Below, piece after piece: positions 54,527 through 63,573 of a stretch of DNA of 64,000 nt. Origin of the DNA: JBMNGN01 sp050949865 (GTDB taxonomy: Bacteria; Bacillota; Syntrophomonadia; Syntrophomonadales; Syntrophomonadaceae). The DNA lies in assembly GCA_050949865.1 (NCBI GenBank), contig JBMNGN010000002.1, positions 253,686 through 317,685 on the forward strand. The letters run 5' to 3'. A program made the translations under genes and the position numbers. Under the pieces are notes generated by a model. It was not told the DNA's origin, made no database searches, and was given only the letters and a program-made list of their open reading frames with translations. Numbering within the stretch: the first letter of the stretch is position 1; every line of letters begins with the position of its first letter.

Positions 54527-55186
54527 ATGAAAGATGCTAAAAAGCAGCAGATTTATGAGTGTATAATATGTGGCTACGTATACGATCCTTCGGTAGGAGA
54601 TATCGAACATGGGGTAGCAGCAGGAACACCATTTGACGAACTTCCTTCCGATTGGGTATGCCCCATTTGTGGAGCAGGCCGGGATATGTTCAATGAGCGG
54701 GAAAATGTTTCTGCACAGACTTCTGACGCATCTGACACAGTAATGAAGACGTATCAGAATCAGGATATTATTGTTTATTGGTATCCTAAGCTATGCTCCC
54801 ACGCAGGTAAGTGCTGGGGGGAATTGCCTGAAGTTTTTGATGTCGGTAAAAGGCCCTGGGTAAATCTATCGGGCAGTGATGCAGAAACAATCATGCGTAC
54901 AATTGACAAATGTCCCAGCCATGCTTTGCAATACAGTTTGCCCGAAGGTTCTTCGGTTAATCCAGACATTGCTAAAGGGCCAGGCAGTAAAGATTATAAG
55001 ATTGACCTTAATTTAGCTGGCAGAATACGAGTAATTAGAAATGGCCCAATTTTGATAGAAGGCCCTAATCGGGTATTTGATCCAGACGGAAATATTATCG
55101 CAGAATCAGACCGGTTTGTACTTTGCCGGTGCGGTAAGACGGAAAATCCTCCTTTTTGTGATGGCAAACATATGCAGAAGGAGTGA
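54527..55186 (+). CDS. rubredoxin / Fer4_19 (YjdI-like) / CDGSH three-domain fusion
   Basis: 219 residues with three iron modules in a row. Residues 8-60 are a rubredoxin (CIICGYVYDPSVGD, CPICGAG). Residues about 80-145 are a YjdI-like Fer4_19 domain (YWYPKLCSHAGKCWGELPEV, then DKCPSHALQY). Residues about 155-219 are a CDGSH-type domain (GPILIEGPN, then CRCGKTENPPFCDGKH, with Lys in place of Ser/Thr before His). Such proteins carry electrons or iron-sulfur clusters in the cytoplasm. ATG 54527 follows TTGGAGG. The CARF gene starts 46 bases downstream. Confidence 0.9.
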   Translation: MKDAKKQQIYECIICGYVYDPSVGDIEHGVAAGTPFDELPSDWVCPICGAGRDMFNERENVSAQTSDASDTVMKTYQNQDIIVYWYPKLCSHAGKCWGELPEVFDVGKRPWVNLSGSDAETIMRTIDKCPSHALQYSLPEGSSVNPDIAKGPGSKDYKIDLNLAGRIRVIRNGPILIEGPNRVFDPDGNIIAESDRFVLCRCGKTENPPFCDGKHMQKE

Positions 55187-55232
55187 CAAGGAGACAACCA
55201 CGTTCCTTTGACATTAAGGGGAGGGAAAGGCG

Positions 55233-56531
55233 ATGAAAATTTTACTTAGCGCGGTAGGAAAACGGGACCCATTTGCAGTGGATCCAGAGAGTGGAGAAAA
55301 ATCTTTGGGACCACTGCTTACTGTCGCTCAGGAGATAAAACCCGATATTCTAATAATGTTTCCAACTCGTCGGCAACTGAACGAAAAATTGAGTTTTACC
55401 GAAGATCGCTGTGAAGAAATAGAGGAACAGCTTAAAAGCATGATGCCTAAAACGGCAATAAGAACAATAGCTCTGGATTTACCTGACCCCACTGACCATC
55501 ACGAAATACTTATTCAGCTTCGAAGTAGAATCGAAGAAATAAAGAAATACTATCAACAGTCCCAGACCGATTACTACATCAATATTTCCTCCTCTACCCC
55601 ACAAATCCAGGCCTCATTCTTAATATTGGTCAGTAGTCAAAAGATAAACGCTGATGTTTATCAGGCCATAGATCCCCGTTATGTAGAAGCAGGACAGGAA
55701 AGGGTAAGAAAGATTGATGTCCAGTTTATCGAGGAGGAAAACCAGATTACTCGAGCCAAGATTTTTTATGACAAGTACTATTTTGCAAGTGCTGCAGATG
55801 AATTAACTAATTTGGCTCTGGCTACCCGGAAGGCAGAAAGAGAGAAAATGGCGGAGATATACGCTGATCTTTTTTATGCCTATCACTTGGTAGACCTATA
55901 TCAACATGAGCGAGCTCTAGGAATTATTAATAAAGTGGTACCCGCTATTGAAAGGCTGCGGAGAAAGCAATTGCTTAGCTGGTTAAAAAAGCAGCAGCAT
56001 TGTTTGACGGAAATTGTTGCCCTGGGGCAAAAAGAAGGTTACGCTAACCTCTGTGACCTATATCATAATACCTGCCGCCGACTGGCCATGGGTCAATATG
56101 TAGACTGCTTGAGCCGCTTCAAAAGGATTTATGAAGGTTGCTATTATTATATAGCCCGGGAGGAGTTGGGCATAGCTCGACCTGAAAATAAACTGGAGGA
56201 TCAACGTCAATTAGATTGGGTTGCCGGGATTATTAATCGTAAGCAGGGAAGAATGTATATTTATGATATAGCGAAAATATATAAAGCGAAAAAGGGCAGG
56301 AATAAACTCAGTGATAGGTTGGAGCAAAGTTTAAATAGCCTTGCTAAACAGCGGAACTATACTATCAACAACCATGGTATGCAATCGGTAAATCACGAAG
56401 ATGCCCGAAGGGCAGTAGACCTACTTAAGGAGCTGTTGCAGCAAGTTTTTCCTGGAAGAGAAATAGATGACTATCCTTTCTCCGGCAGAAACATTGAAGA
56501 AGTGGGAAAGATAGTGTTTCAGGATATTTAG
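55233..56531 (+). CDS. CARF-HEPN ribonuclease (Csm6/Csx1-type, type III CRISPR ancillary protein)
   Basis: 432 residues. The N-terminal about 175 residues look like a CARF domain (MKILLSAVGKRDPF, YINISSSTPQIQASFLILVS), which binds cyclic oligoadenylate made by Cas10. The C-terminal half is helical and holds the HEPN motif RNYTINNH (Arg374 to His381, R-x6-H), the active site of these non-specific RNases. The type is Csm6/Csx1-like, possibly the TIGR02710 group. It is separated from cas10 by 380 bases and follows the CDGSH-fusion gene by 46 bases. The ATG start has AGGGGAGGG upstream. Confidence 0.85.
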   Translation: MKILLSAVGKRDPFAVDPESGEKSLGPLLTVAQEIKPDILIMFPTRRQLNEKLSFTEDRCEEIEEQLKSMMPKTAIRTIALDLPDPTDHHEILIQLRSRIEEIKKYYQQSQTDYYINISSSTPQIQASFLILVSSQKINADVYQAIDPRYVEAGQERVRKIDVQFIEEENQITRAKIFYDKYYFASAADELTNLALATRKAEREKMAEIYADLFYAYHLVDLYQHERALGIINKVVPAIERLRRKQLLSWLKKQQHCLTEIVALGQKEGYANLCDLYHNTCRRLAMGQYVDCLSRFKRIYEGCYYYIAREELGIARPENKLEDQRQLDWVAGIINRKQGRMYIYDIAKIYKAKKGRNKLSDRLEQSLNSLAKQRNYTINNHGMQSVNHEDARRAVDLLKELLQQVFPGREIDDYPFSGRNIEEVGKIVFQDI

Positions 56532-56910
56532 CGTTTCCTTAGTTACACCAGAAAAACAGTAAAACCCATGAGTATATCATCATGCCATGGCTTAATCCGC
56601 CTTTTTTAATGTCGAATTACATAATATCTCCTATATTTTTTCGGCTAGTTTACGATAAGTGGGTAAACCCCTTCATCCCTCAATATTCTGGATATTAATT
56701 AGCTATCGGGTGGGTTTGAATATGGGGTAAGAACTCACAACCAATGGGAGATAATGGATTAATTAGCACTAAAAGAGCCAAATATGTATATATTAGGGAG
56801 GAATTAAGAATTAAATCCAGAAGATTATTTAAAAGGAGGAAAATTTTACAGCAATATTGCCAGCTTACAAATGAAGCAGGGGATTTGTAAGTGAAAGAGG
56901 TGATGAATAA

Positions 56911-59376
56911 TTGAATAGAATTGCTCAGGTGACCATAGGTGCCTTGATGCATGACATCGGTAAGATAATGCATCGAGGGGCGGAGCTGGATGGACGTGCT
57001 CACAGTATTTCCGGGGTTGAATGGTTAAAGCAATATACAGACAACCAGGATATCCTGGACTGTGTTCGCTACCACCATTACCAGGATATTAAAAACGCTG
57101 GGCTCAATAAAGATAGTCCCGCCTATCTAGTATACATGGCTGATAACATTTCTTCCGGCATGGATCGCCGGCCTATAGAAGGAGAAAGCTCATCTGGCTT
57201 TGACAAAAACCGTTGGCAGGAATCAGTATATAACTTATTGAATAACCGTCATGGCCAGGACCTTTATCCGGTAACTCCCATTCGAGAGTCAATAAATTAT
57301 CCCCAGGAAACCGCCCAACCAGGGGCATCCCACCAATATAATGAAATTTATCATGGTATTAGTGAAGGAATGAGAGGTTTAGTTCTGGAGGAAGCCTACC
57401 TTAATTCTCTCTTGGAATTGTGTGAAGCCTACCTGTCCTATGTACCCTCTTCTACCTATCAAGGAGAAGTAGCCGATATATCTCTTTTTGACCATTCCAA
57501 AACTACTGCTGCCCTGGCTTCCTGCATGGCCCTGTATTTTGCCGACCAAAAACGGCATAACTACGTCCAGGAACTCCTTGATAATCAGGATTTCTATAAG
57601 GAGCCCGCATTTTGCCTTTTCTCCTGCGACATATCAGGGATTCAGCAGTTTATCTATACCATCTCTTCCAAAGGTGCATTAAAAGGCCTTCGTTCCCGAT
57701 CTTTTTACCTGGAGATTTTGATGGAGAACCTGGTTGACGAAATACTAAAGGTTAATTCATTGTTCCGCACCAATCTTCTATATACCGGAGGAGGGCATGC
57801 ATACATATTATTGCCTAACACTACCCAGGCCCAAAAGGCTGCGGCTGAGGTGATGAAAAACAGCAACCAGATGCTGATGAGACAATTTGGAGTATGCCTT
57901 TTTATTTCTTATGGAATGCAGGCTTGTTCGGCGAATGAGTTAATGTCCAAAACCGATGATACCGAAAGCTACCGCAATATATTCCGCAGTGTATCCGCAC
58001 AGATATCGGAAATGAAACTAAGGCGTTATTCAGCTCTGGAAATAAGAGCTATTAACAATCAGACCCTGCCCGATGCAGGTCGGGAATGCAGCATTTGCAG
58101 TGTTTCAGATGACTTGCTGGAGCGGGGAGAAGATACCATGTGCAGGTGTTGCGCCGCTTTTGCTGACATCTCCAATCAGCTGATCAAGAGGGATACTGTA
58201 TTGGCTGTTTTAAAACAGGAGGAGTACGGTAATGCCTTACCCCTCTATTCAGCCGAGGGTGAGACCCAATATCTCTATCCCTTAAAAGTAGATAAAGTAC
58301 GCCAATTGCTTAAAAACAAGCCGGAAAAAGTCATTAGAGTATACAGTAAGAACAGCTTTAACACCGGACTCTCATTAAGCACTAAACTATGGATGGGTGA
58401 TTATGCGGCCAGAAACCTGGAAGGGGAACTGAAAACCTTTGCAGAACTAGCTGGTGATTCCAGGGGGATTGAACGTATTGGGGTATTGCGGGCGGATGTG
58501 GATGATATGGGATCTGCCTTCGTAAGTGGATTTATTCGTGAAAATACAGATAATCCGTATCGCTACCTTACCTTATCCAGAACCAGCACCCTTTCCCGCA
58601 GCCTTTCCATCTTTTTCAAATACTACCTTAACGATCTGCTTCTTAACGGGCAAGCTAGTTTACTGGCTGATGGGGGAGTACGGAATTTGGTGGTTGTTTA
58701 TTCCGGCGGGGATGATTTATTCATAGTCGGAGCCTGGAATGAAGTGCTGGCAGCGGCCCTGGATATACGACAGGCCTTTGCTCGTTATACTGGAGGTGCA
58801 TTGACTATCTCAGCGGGTTTTGCCGTATTTGATCCCACTTACCCTATTGCCCGGATGGCAAGTGAAACCGCTGAACTGGAAGAAGCTGCGAAAAAATATG
58901 AATATAAAGGGAAGCGTAAAAATGCCATTTCCCTATTTGGGCGGGAGTTCTATCAAACCCGTAAGCCCAGAGGTGAAGGCTCTGGAACAGGAATAAGCAA
59001 TGAAGGGGTACTGCTGGCAAGGCATACCTATGATTGGGATAGCTTTGAAGAGCGGGTCCTGGGCGAAAAATATACCATGATAGACAAGTTGTTTAAGCAA
59101 GGTGGGGAATATGGCAACAGTTTCCTATATGATATCCTGGCTCTGCTGCGAGAATCAGAGCACGAGCGCATCAACGTAGCCCGTCTGGCCTATCTTTTGG
59201 CCCGTCGGGAACCTTCTAGAAATGCACCTGATGGTCTTAAGCAGGCTTATGGTGAATTCAAATCAAAATTATACCAATGGACCCTGGAGGACGAGGATCG
59301 CAGGCAATTAATTACTGCCATCATAATCTACATCTATGCTCACAGGGATAAAAAGGAGGGAAACCAACATGAGTAA
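56911..59376 (+). CDS. csm1: Cas10/Csm1, type III-A signature protein
   Basis: 821 residues, the large subunit of the Csm effector. An HD nuclease domain opens the protein (MHDIGKIMH, His14-Asp15) and should cut single-stranded DNA. The cysteine cluster CSICS and CRCC marks the zinc region. The second Palm domain carries GGDD at 599-602 (VVYSGGDDLFIVG), the cyclase site that makes cyclic oligoadenylates for the CARF protein. Both active sites look intact. The TTG start follows AGAGGTGATG. It overlaps csm2 by eight bases. Confidence 0.96.
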   Translation: MNRIAQVTIGALMHDIGKIMHRGAELDGRAHSISGVEWLKQYTDNQDILDCVRYHHYQDIKNAGLNKDSPAYLVYMADNISSGMDRRPIEGESSSGFDKNRWQESVYNLLNNRHGQDLYPVTPIRESINYPQETAQPGASHQYNEIYHGISEGMRGLVLEEAYLNSLLELCEAYLSYVPSSTYQGEVADISLFDHSKTTAALASCMALYFADQKRHNYVQELLDNQDFYKEPAFCLFSCDISGIQQFIYTISSKGALKGLRSRSFYLEILMENLVDEILKVNSLFRTNLLYTGGGHAYILLPNTTQAQKAAAEVMKNSNQMLMRQFGVCLFISYGMQACSANELMSKTDDTESYRNIFRSVSAQISEMKLRRYSALEIRAINNQTLPDAGRECSICSVSDDLLERGEDTMCRCCAAFADISNQLIKRDTVLAVLKQEEYGNALPLYSAEGETQYLYPLKVDKVRQLLKNKPEKVIRVYSKNSFNTGLSLSTKLWMGDYAARNLEGELKTFAELAGDSRGIERIGVLRADVDDMGSAFVSGFIRENTDNPYRYLTLSRTSTLSRSLSIFFKYYLNDLLLNGQASLLADGGVRNLVVVYSGGDDLFIVGAWNEVLAAALDIRQAFARYTGGALTISAGFAVFDPTYPIARMASETAELEEAAKKYEYKGKRKNAISLFGREFYQTRKPRGEGSGTGISNEGVLLARHTYDWDSFEERVLGEKYTMIDKLFKQGGEYGNSFLYDILALLRESEHERINVARLAYLLARREPSRNAPDGLKQAYGEFKSKLYQWTLEDEDRRQLITAIIIYIYAHRDKKEGNQHE

Positions 59377-59836
59377 TTCGATGAAAGAAGCTTTTGAAAA
59401 AGCCGGCTACAAGAGTCAGCAGGCTAAAACTAAAGCCGACTCCCCTAACGACTTCTTTTTGGATACCGATTATCCCGCTCAGGCGGAGATGGTAATTAAA
59501 GAATTACAGAAGGCCCTAGGTAGGAGATATTCCCAGTTTACCACCAGTAAGATACGTAACATTCTAGCTAAAGTCAGTGAGATATACAATGACGTGTCCC
59601 TAGACCAGGATGAAGTTTTGGATGGGGATATCCAGAGCCGAATTGCTTACTTGAAAATAAGGTTGGTTTATGAATGTGGTCGAGAGCCGGGCATAATCAA
59701 ACCTTTCGTGGAAAAGGCTAAACTGTTGGAATTATTGGATGCTATCGGGGACAGCCGGCAGCGTTTTATTGACTATGCCCATTATATAGAGGCCTTGGTG
59801 GCCTATCATCGCTATTATGGAGGTAAGGATAACTAA
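59369..59836 (+). CDS. csm2: Csm2, small subunit of type III-A complex
   Basis: 155 residues, mostly helical, with the C-terminal Csm2 text FTTSKIRNILAKVSEIYNDV, IAYLKIRLVYECGRE and FIDYAHYIEALVAYHRYYGG. Csm2 forms the inner belly of the Csm complex along the crRNA-target duplex. ATG 59369 follows AAAAGGAGGG and overlaps the end of csm1 by eight bases. csm3 starts 12 bases after its stop. Confidence 0.92.
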   Translation: MSNSMKEAFEKAGYKSQQAKTKADSPNDFFLDTDYPAQAEMVIKELQKALGRRYSQFTTSKIRNILAKVSEIYNDVSLDQDEVLDGDIQSRIAYLKIRLVYECGREPGIIKPFVEKAKLLELLDAIGDSRQRFIDYAHYIEALVAYHRYYGGKDN

Positions 59837-59848
59837 GGGGGGATTAAA

Positions 59849-60544
59849 ATGTATGGAAAGCTATTAATCAAATGCACCATGACAGTATTAAGCGGAATGC
59901 ATATAGGCGGAGGATCTGCCTTTTCAGCTATTGGAGCCGTTGACAGCCCGGTGATCAGGGATGCTTTAACCGGACTACCCATGATTCCCGGCTCCAGTTT
60001 AAAGGGAAAAATGAGGACCCTTCTGGCCAAGTATAAAAGCAATCACTACCTGCTCAAAGATTTTAATCAGGATCCGATTGAGATAAAGCGCCTGTTCGGT
60101 TCGGCTGGGGATCGTCAGCACGGGGAAAATCCCAAAACGGCACGTCTGCAATTTGCCGATGCTTTTATAATCAATGCTGAGTTTTTGAAGCAAAGAGGAA
60201 GCACTACCGAGGTGAAATTCGAAAATACCATAAATCGTTATACTTCCATAGCCAACCCCCGTCAGATTGAACGGGTAGTAAGAGGGGCTGAGTTCGGCAT
60301 CCGGATGGTTTACGATATGGAAGATGCGGAAGAAATACAGACCGACTTTGAAAACATAGCTATCGCCTTAAAACTATTATCCATGGACTATTTAGGAGGA
60401 CATGGCACTAGGGGCTACGGCAAGGTAGGTTTTTCCAACTTCGAAGTAGTATTCAAGGGTGATCAGGCTGTTATTGATATAGATATGCTCAAGAGCATAC
60501 TAAAGGAAGTGGAGGAATATGGGGTATTTTCTTTACAAGCTTGA
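59849..60544 (+). CDS. csm3: Csm3, RAMP backbone and target-RNA nuclease
   Basis: 231-residue RAMP protein. It forms the Csm backbone and cuts bound target RNA at six-base intervals. The catalytic aspartate is Asp32 in FSAIGAVDSPVIRD, so slicing activity should be intact. PMIPGSSLKGKMRTLL and GGHGTRGYGKVGF are typical RAMP loops. The ATG start follows AAGGGGGG. It overlaps csm4 by 26 bases. Confidence 0.96.
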   Translation: MYGKLLIKCTMTVLSGMHIGGGSAFSAIGAVDSPVIRDALTGLPMIPGSSLKGKMRTLLAKYKSNHYLLKDFNQDPIEIKRLFGSAGDRQHGENPKTARLQFADAFIINAEFLKQRGSTTEVKFENTINRYTSIANPRQIERVVRGAEFGIRMVYDMEDAEEIQTDFENIAIALKLLSMDYLGGHGTRGYGKVGFSNFEVVFKGDQAVIDIDMLKSILKEVEEYGVFSLQA

Positions 60545-61463
60545 TTTTACCACTGCTTTACATATCGGCAGTGATAACAGCGGAAGCTCATTGGATAATA
60601 CTCAGATGAGCATTCATTCAGATACTATCTTTTCAGCCTTATGCTCTCAAGCTGTAAAAAGAGGTCAGCTGGAGCAATTAGTGTGCTCTTTTGCCAAAGG
60701 ACAACTATGTATCAGTGATGCCTTACCGTATTATAAGGAAGAATTATACTTGCCCAAACCTATCCTATTTGTCTCCCAGTCCAAACCGGAAGGGGAACCA
60801 GGATTAAAGAAAAAGTTTAAAGCCCTGCAATATATACCTCTATCATTATTTGATTATTACCTGAAGGGAATCAAAGGGGATGACACAATTGATCCGGAAT
60901 TACTGAAACATGATTTTGGTCAAATGACTATTCAAACCAGAGTAGCCATCAAAGGGCAGGAGCAGCCCTTGCCGTATCACGTAGCGGCATGGAGGTTTGC
61001 AGCTCACTGCGGGCTGTATCTCATTGTTCGTTATGAGAAGCAAGAGGACCTCCAATTGTTTACTAATCTCCTGCAGGATTTATCCTGGGAAGGAATTGGA
61101 GGCAAACAGTCCTCTGGCTGGGGGAAATTTGAGCTGAGGGAAAGCTCTGTACCGGCCAGGCTTATTAGCTATCTGGAGGATGAGCAGGCAAGATACCAGA
61201 TGCTTATAGGAACTGCTCTGCCCCTTGATGAAGAGCTGGAATCGGTGTTGAAAGATAGCTGGTATGGGTTGCTACGAAGGGGAGGATTTGTGCGTTCGGA
61301 AAGCTATGCTCCACGGCCCTTAAAAAAGCGTAGCATCTATATGCTTGCACCAGGTTCTTGTTTAAGCCGGCGTTTTAGGGGCGGCATGTTCGACCTGTCG
61401 CAGCAGGGAAGCCATCCGGTATGGCGGTCCGGCAATACGCTCTTTGTGGGGGTGAATATATGA
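60519..61463 (+). CDS. csm4: Csm4, RAMP that binds the crRNA 5' tag
   Basis: 314 residues of the Csm4 (Cas5-like) RAMP type: YKLDFTTALHIGSDNSGSSL, MSIHSDTIFSALCSQAV and the glycine-rich loop WEGIGGKQSSGWGKF. It caps the complex next to Cas10 and holds the 8-base crRNA tag. The ATG start lies inside csm3 with GGAAGTGGAGG upstream. Its stop overlaps the csm5 start (ATGA). Confidence 0.94.
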   Translation: MGYFLYKLDFTTALHIGSDNSGSSLDNTQMSIHSDTIFSALCSQAVKRGQLEQLVCSFAKGQLCISDALPYYKEELYLPKPILFVSQSKPEGEPGLKKKFKALQYIPLSLFDYYLKGIKGDDTIDPELLKHDFGQMTIQTRVAIKGQEQPLPYHVAAWRFAAHCGLYLIVRYEKQEDLQLFTNLLQDLSWEGIGGKQSSGWGKFELRESSVPARLISYLEDEQARYQMLIGTALPLDEELESVLKDSWYGLLRRGGFVRSESYAPRPLKKRSIYMLAPGSCLSRRFRGGMFDLSQQGSHPVWRSGNTLFVGVNI

Positions 61464-62605
61464 AATACGGCCATTTAGAACGAATCAACCTTACTCTTCG
61501 TACCCTATCTCCGCTTTTTATTGGATCTGGAGAAAAGCTAAGCAAAAAGGAATATATCCTGGATCCGAAAAAAGCTATTATTTATTTTCCTCATCCTCAT
61601 TTGCCCAAATTCATGGTTTTTTTGCAGCAGCGTGGAATACTGGTTGATTATGAAGCTTTTCTTTTGCAAAGCCGGCAAAATGATCTACGGGCATTTTTAC
61701 AGGATCACCACATTGAGGAAAAGGATTATCAGCATTTTGTTGCTTACCATATCCCGGCTGGGGAAGCGATCAAAAGTCTACAGTTTCGTGAAGTCCTTAC
61801 TTTTCTTAAAGGAGCTGATGGTCGTCCCTACATTCCTGGGTCAAGTATCAAAGGTGCAATCCGGACCGCCTTAGGGGCTTTATTAATAAAAAGCGTTGAT
61901 CGTCAACGCTTCATAAAACAGGTTCAGAATGCCGATCATAGAGGGAATATCCGATGGTATTTGAATCAAGAAGAGAATAGCTTGGAACAAAAATTATTCT
62001 GTCGCCTGGAATATAAGGATACCAGTGGAAAGATGGACTTATCCAAAAGCCCTATTAACGATATTATGCGGGGCATTCAAATCAGTGACAGCGCACCCTT
62101 GGATTATGAACGGCTAACATTATGCGGAAAAGTCGATCGCAAGCCGGACGGAAGCGTTAATTCTCTGCCCATCTTTAGGGAATGCCTGATGCCGGGAAGT
62201 GAAGCCCGCATGGTCATGACCCTTGATCTGCCTATGCTGAAAAGGGCCGGATGGGATAAATACACTATTGAGCAGGCCTTGCATCAATTTGCGGATGAGC
62301 ATTATGCCAACTATGAGCAGTCATTTCCTGAGGACAATAATGATGCTCCCATCGCAGCTCAGCAGGGGGTGGATATGATTTTAGGTGGTGGAGCTGGTTA
62401 TGTATCTAAGACCCTAATGTACAATCTATTTAATGAAAGGAAAGAAGCCATGTCCATGGTATCGCAAATTATGCACCGGCAATTCAAAACCCATGGCCAT
62501 AATAAAGACCTTAATCAACACCGGGTTTCTCCTCATACCCTGAAAACTACCAGATACCAAGAGCTCTATTATCAGATGGGTCGATGCGAATTAATCTTGG
62601 GATAG
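61460..62605 (+). CDS. csm5: Csm5, RAMP at the crRNA 3' side
   Basis: 381 residues: LTLRTLSPLFIGSGEKLSKK, the RAMP loop YIPGSSIKGAIRTALGALL and LGGGAGYVSKTLMYNLF. Csm5 caps the other end of the Csm filament and recruits nucleases that trim the crRNA 3' end. ATG 61460 is chosen because GGGGGTG precedes it and it overlaps the csm4 stop; the longer frame from 61421 lies inside csm4. Confidence 0.94.
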   Translation: MKYGHLERINLTLRTLSPLFIGSGEKLSKKEYILDPKKAIIYFPHPHLPKFMVFLQQRGILVDYEAFLLQSRQNDLRAFLQDHHIEEKDYQHFVAYHIPAGEAIKSLQFREVLTFLKGADGRPYIPGSSIKGAIRTALGALLIKSVDRQRFIKQVQNADHRGNIRWYLNQEENSLEQKLFCRLEYKDTSGKMDLSKSPINDIMRGIQISDSAPLDYERLTLCGKVDRKPDGSVNSLPIFRECLMPGSEARMVMTLDLPMLKRAGWDKYTIEQALHQFADEHYANYEQSFPEDNNDAPIAAQQGVDMILGGGAGYVSKTLMYNLFNERKEAMSMVSQIMHRQFKTHGHNKDLNQHRVSPHTLKTTRYQELYYQMGRCELILG

Positions 62606-62633
62606 GACCTTAATCAAAAGGATGAGATATAAA

Positions 62634-63383
62634 ATGTTACAAAAAATATGCTTGGAATGTCAAATTGAGGGAGAATTGAAAGCCAGCTACCAATGGGGAA
62701 CTATTATGCATGGGGTATTGATGGAATCCCTTCCCCCGGAGGTGGCTGATTACATGCACCAGAAACAATTGCGGCCATTTTCCCAATATGTTCAGCCCAA
62801 AGGAGACAGGGTATTTACATGGCATATCGGATTATGGGATGAAGAAGTGGCAATGCATATTATAAAAGCAGTAATGTCCATGACTTATATTAATATGAAA
62901 CATAAAGGAGTGATACTGACAGTGCAGGCGAGTAGTCGCAACTGTCTGTCAGAAAACGATTATTTTAAGAGGTTCTTTGGGAAGCCAGATCCCTGCCGCC
63001 GATATGAAATAATTTACCTAACGCCCTCTACCCATAAACAGGATGGCAGATATGCCCTCTTTCCCAGTCCTGAATTAATCGTCAATAGCCTTTTTATGCG
63101 CTATAACACCTTTAATAAAAAATACTCCATTGATGATCCGGAAGCTATAACCCATGTTATGCAACATCTGCATTTGGTCCGGTATTCACTTCGTACTGCC
63201 GTATTTTACCTGGAAAAAACCAAGATCACTGGCTATTTAGGCAAAATTACCCTGGTAATAACTGGCCCGGATTCTCTAGCCCGGCTAGCCGGGGCCTTGA
63301 TCTCATTTGGAGAATACAGCGGGATAGGGATAAAAACTGCATTAGGAATGGGGGCAGTTGCTATTAAAGAACTGTCGAATTAA
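62634..63383 (+). CDS. cas6: Cas6, CRISPR RNA processing endonuclease
   Basis: 249 residues with two ferredoxin-like halves. The C-terminal glycine-rich loop is GEYSGIGIKTALGMGAVAI, the mark of Cas6. His26 in WGTIMHGVLM is a candidate general base, by position only. It cuts the repeat to leave an 8-base 5' tag, here ACGGAAAC. ATG 62634 is better placed after AAAGGATGAG than the ATG at 62622, which overlaps that site. The array begins about 190 bases on. Confidence 0.93.
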   Translation: MLQKICLECQIEGELKASYQWGTIMHGVLMESLPPEVADYMHQKQLRPFSQYVQPKGDRVFTWHIGLWDEEVAMHIIKAVMSMTYINMKHKGVILTVQASSRNCLSENDYFKRFFGKPDPCRRYEIIYLTPSTHKQDGRYALFPSPELIVNSLFMRYNTFNKKYSIDDPEAITHVMQHLHLVRYSLRTAVFYLEKTKITGYLGKITLVITGPDSLARLAGALISFGEYSGIGIKTALGMGAVAIKELSN

Positions 63384-63573
63384 GGCTAAATTTACACTAT
63401 TTATGCAAAAGTGAGACGCCAGAGGTAATTAATAGAAAAATAAAGGAAAACTACGAAAATGATATTTGTGAAAAGCAGTAGAGAGGCTTTGGTGGAAATA
63501 TTATACATATTCCTGTTCAGCGCCGCAAAAGCATTTTTCGGGCCACACATATCCGGTCTTTCAGCAGGCAGGT
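63384..63573 (+). promoter_or_regulatory. CRISPR leader region
   Basis: A non-coding, AT-rich interval of 190 bases between cas6 and the first repeat. Its position and the repeat orientation make it the leader that should carry the array promoter. No further repeat copy was found in it. Confidence 0.55.

Noticed and set aside
56744..56890. 48-codon basic reading frame just before cas10
   Set aside because: No ribosome site before its ATG and no recognisable motif; open frames of this size are expected by chance. It stays a weak possibility for the 380-base gap.
63540..63573. Possible additional degenerate repeat before the first CRISPR repeat
   Set aside because: GGTCTTTCAGCAGGCAGG shares only a few bases with spacer 1 and nothing with the repeat.
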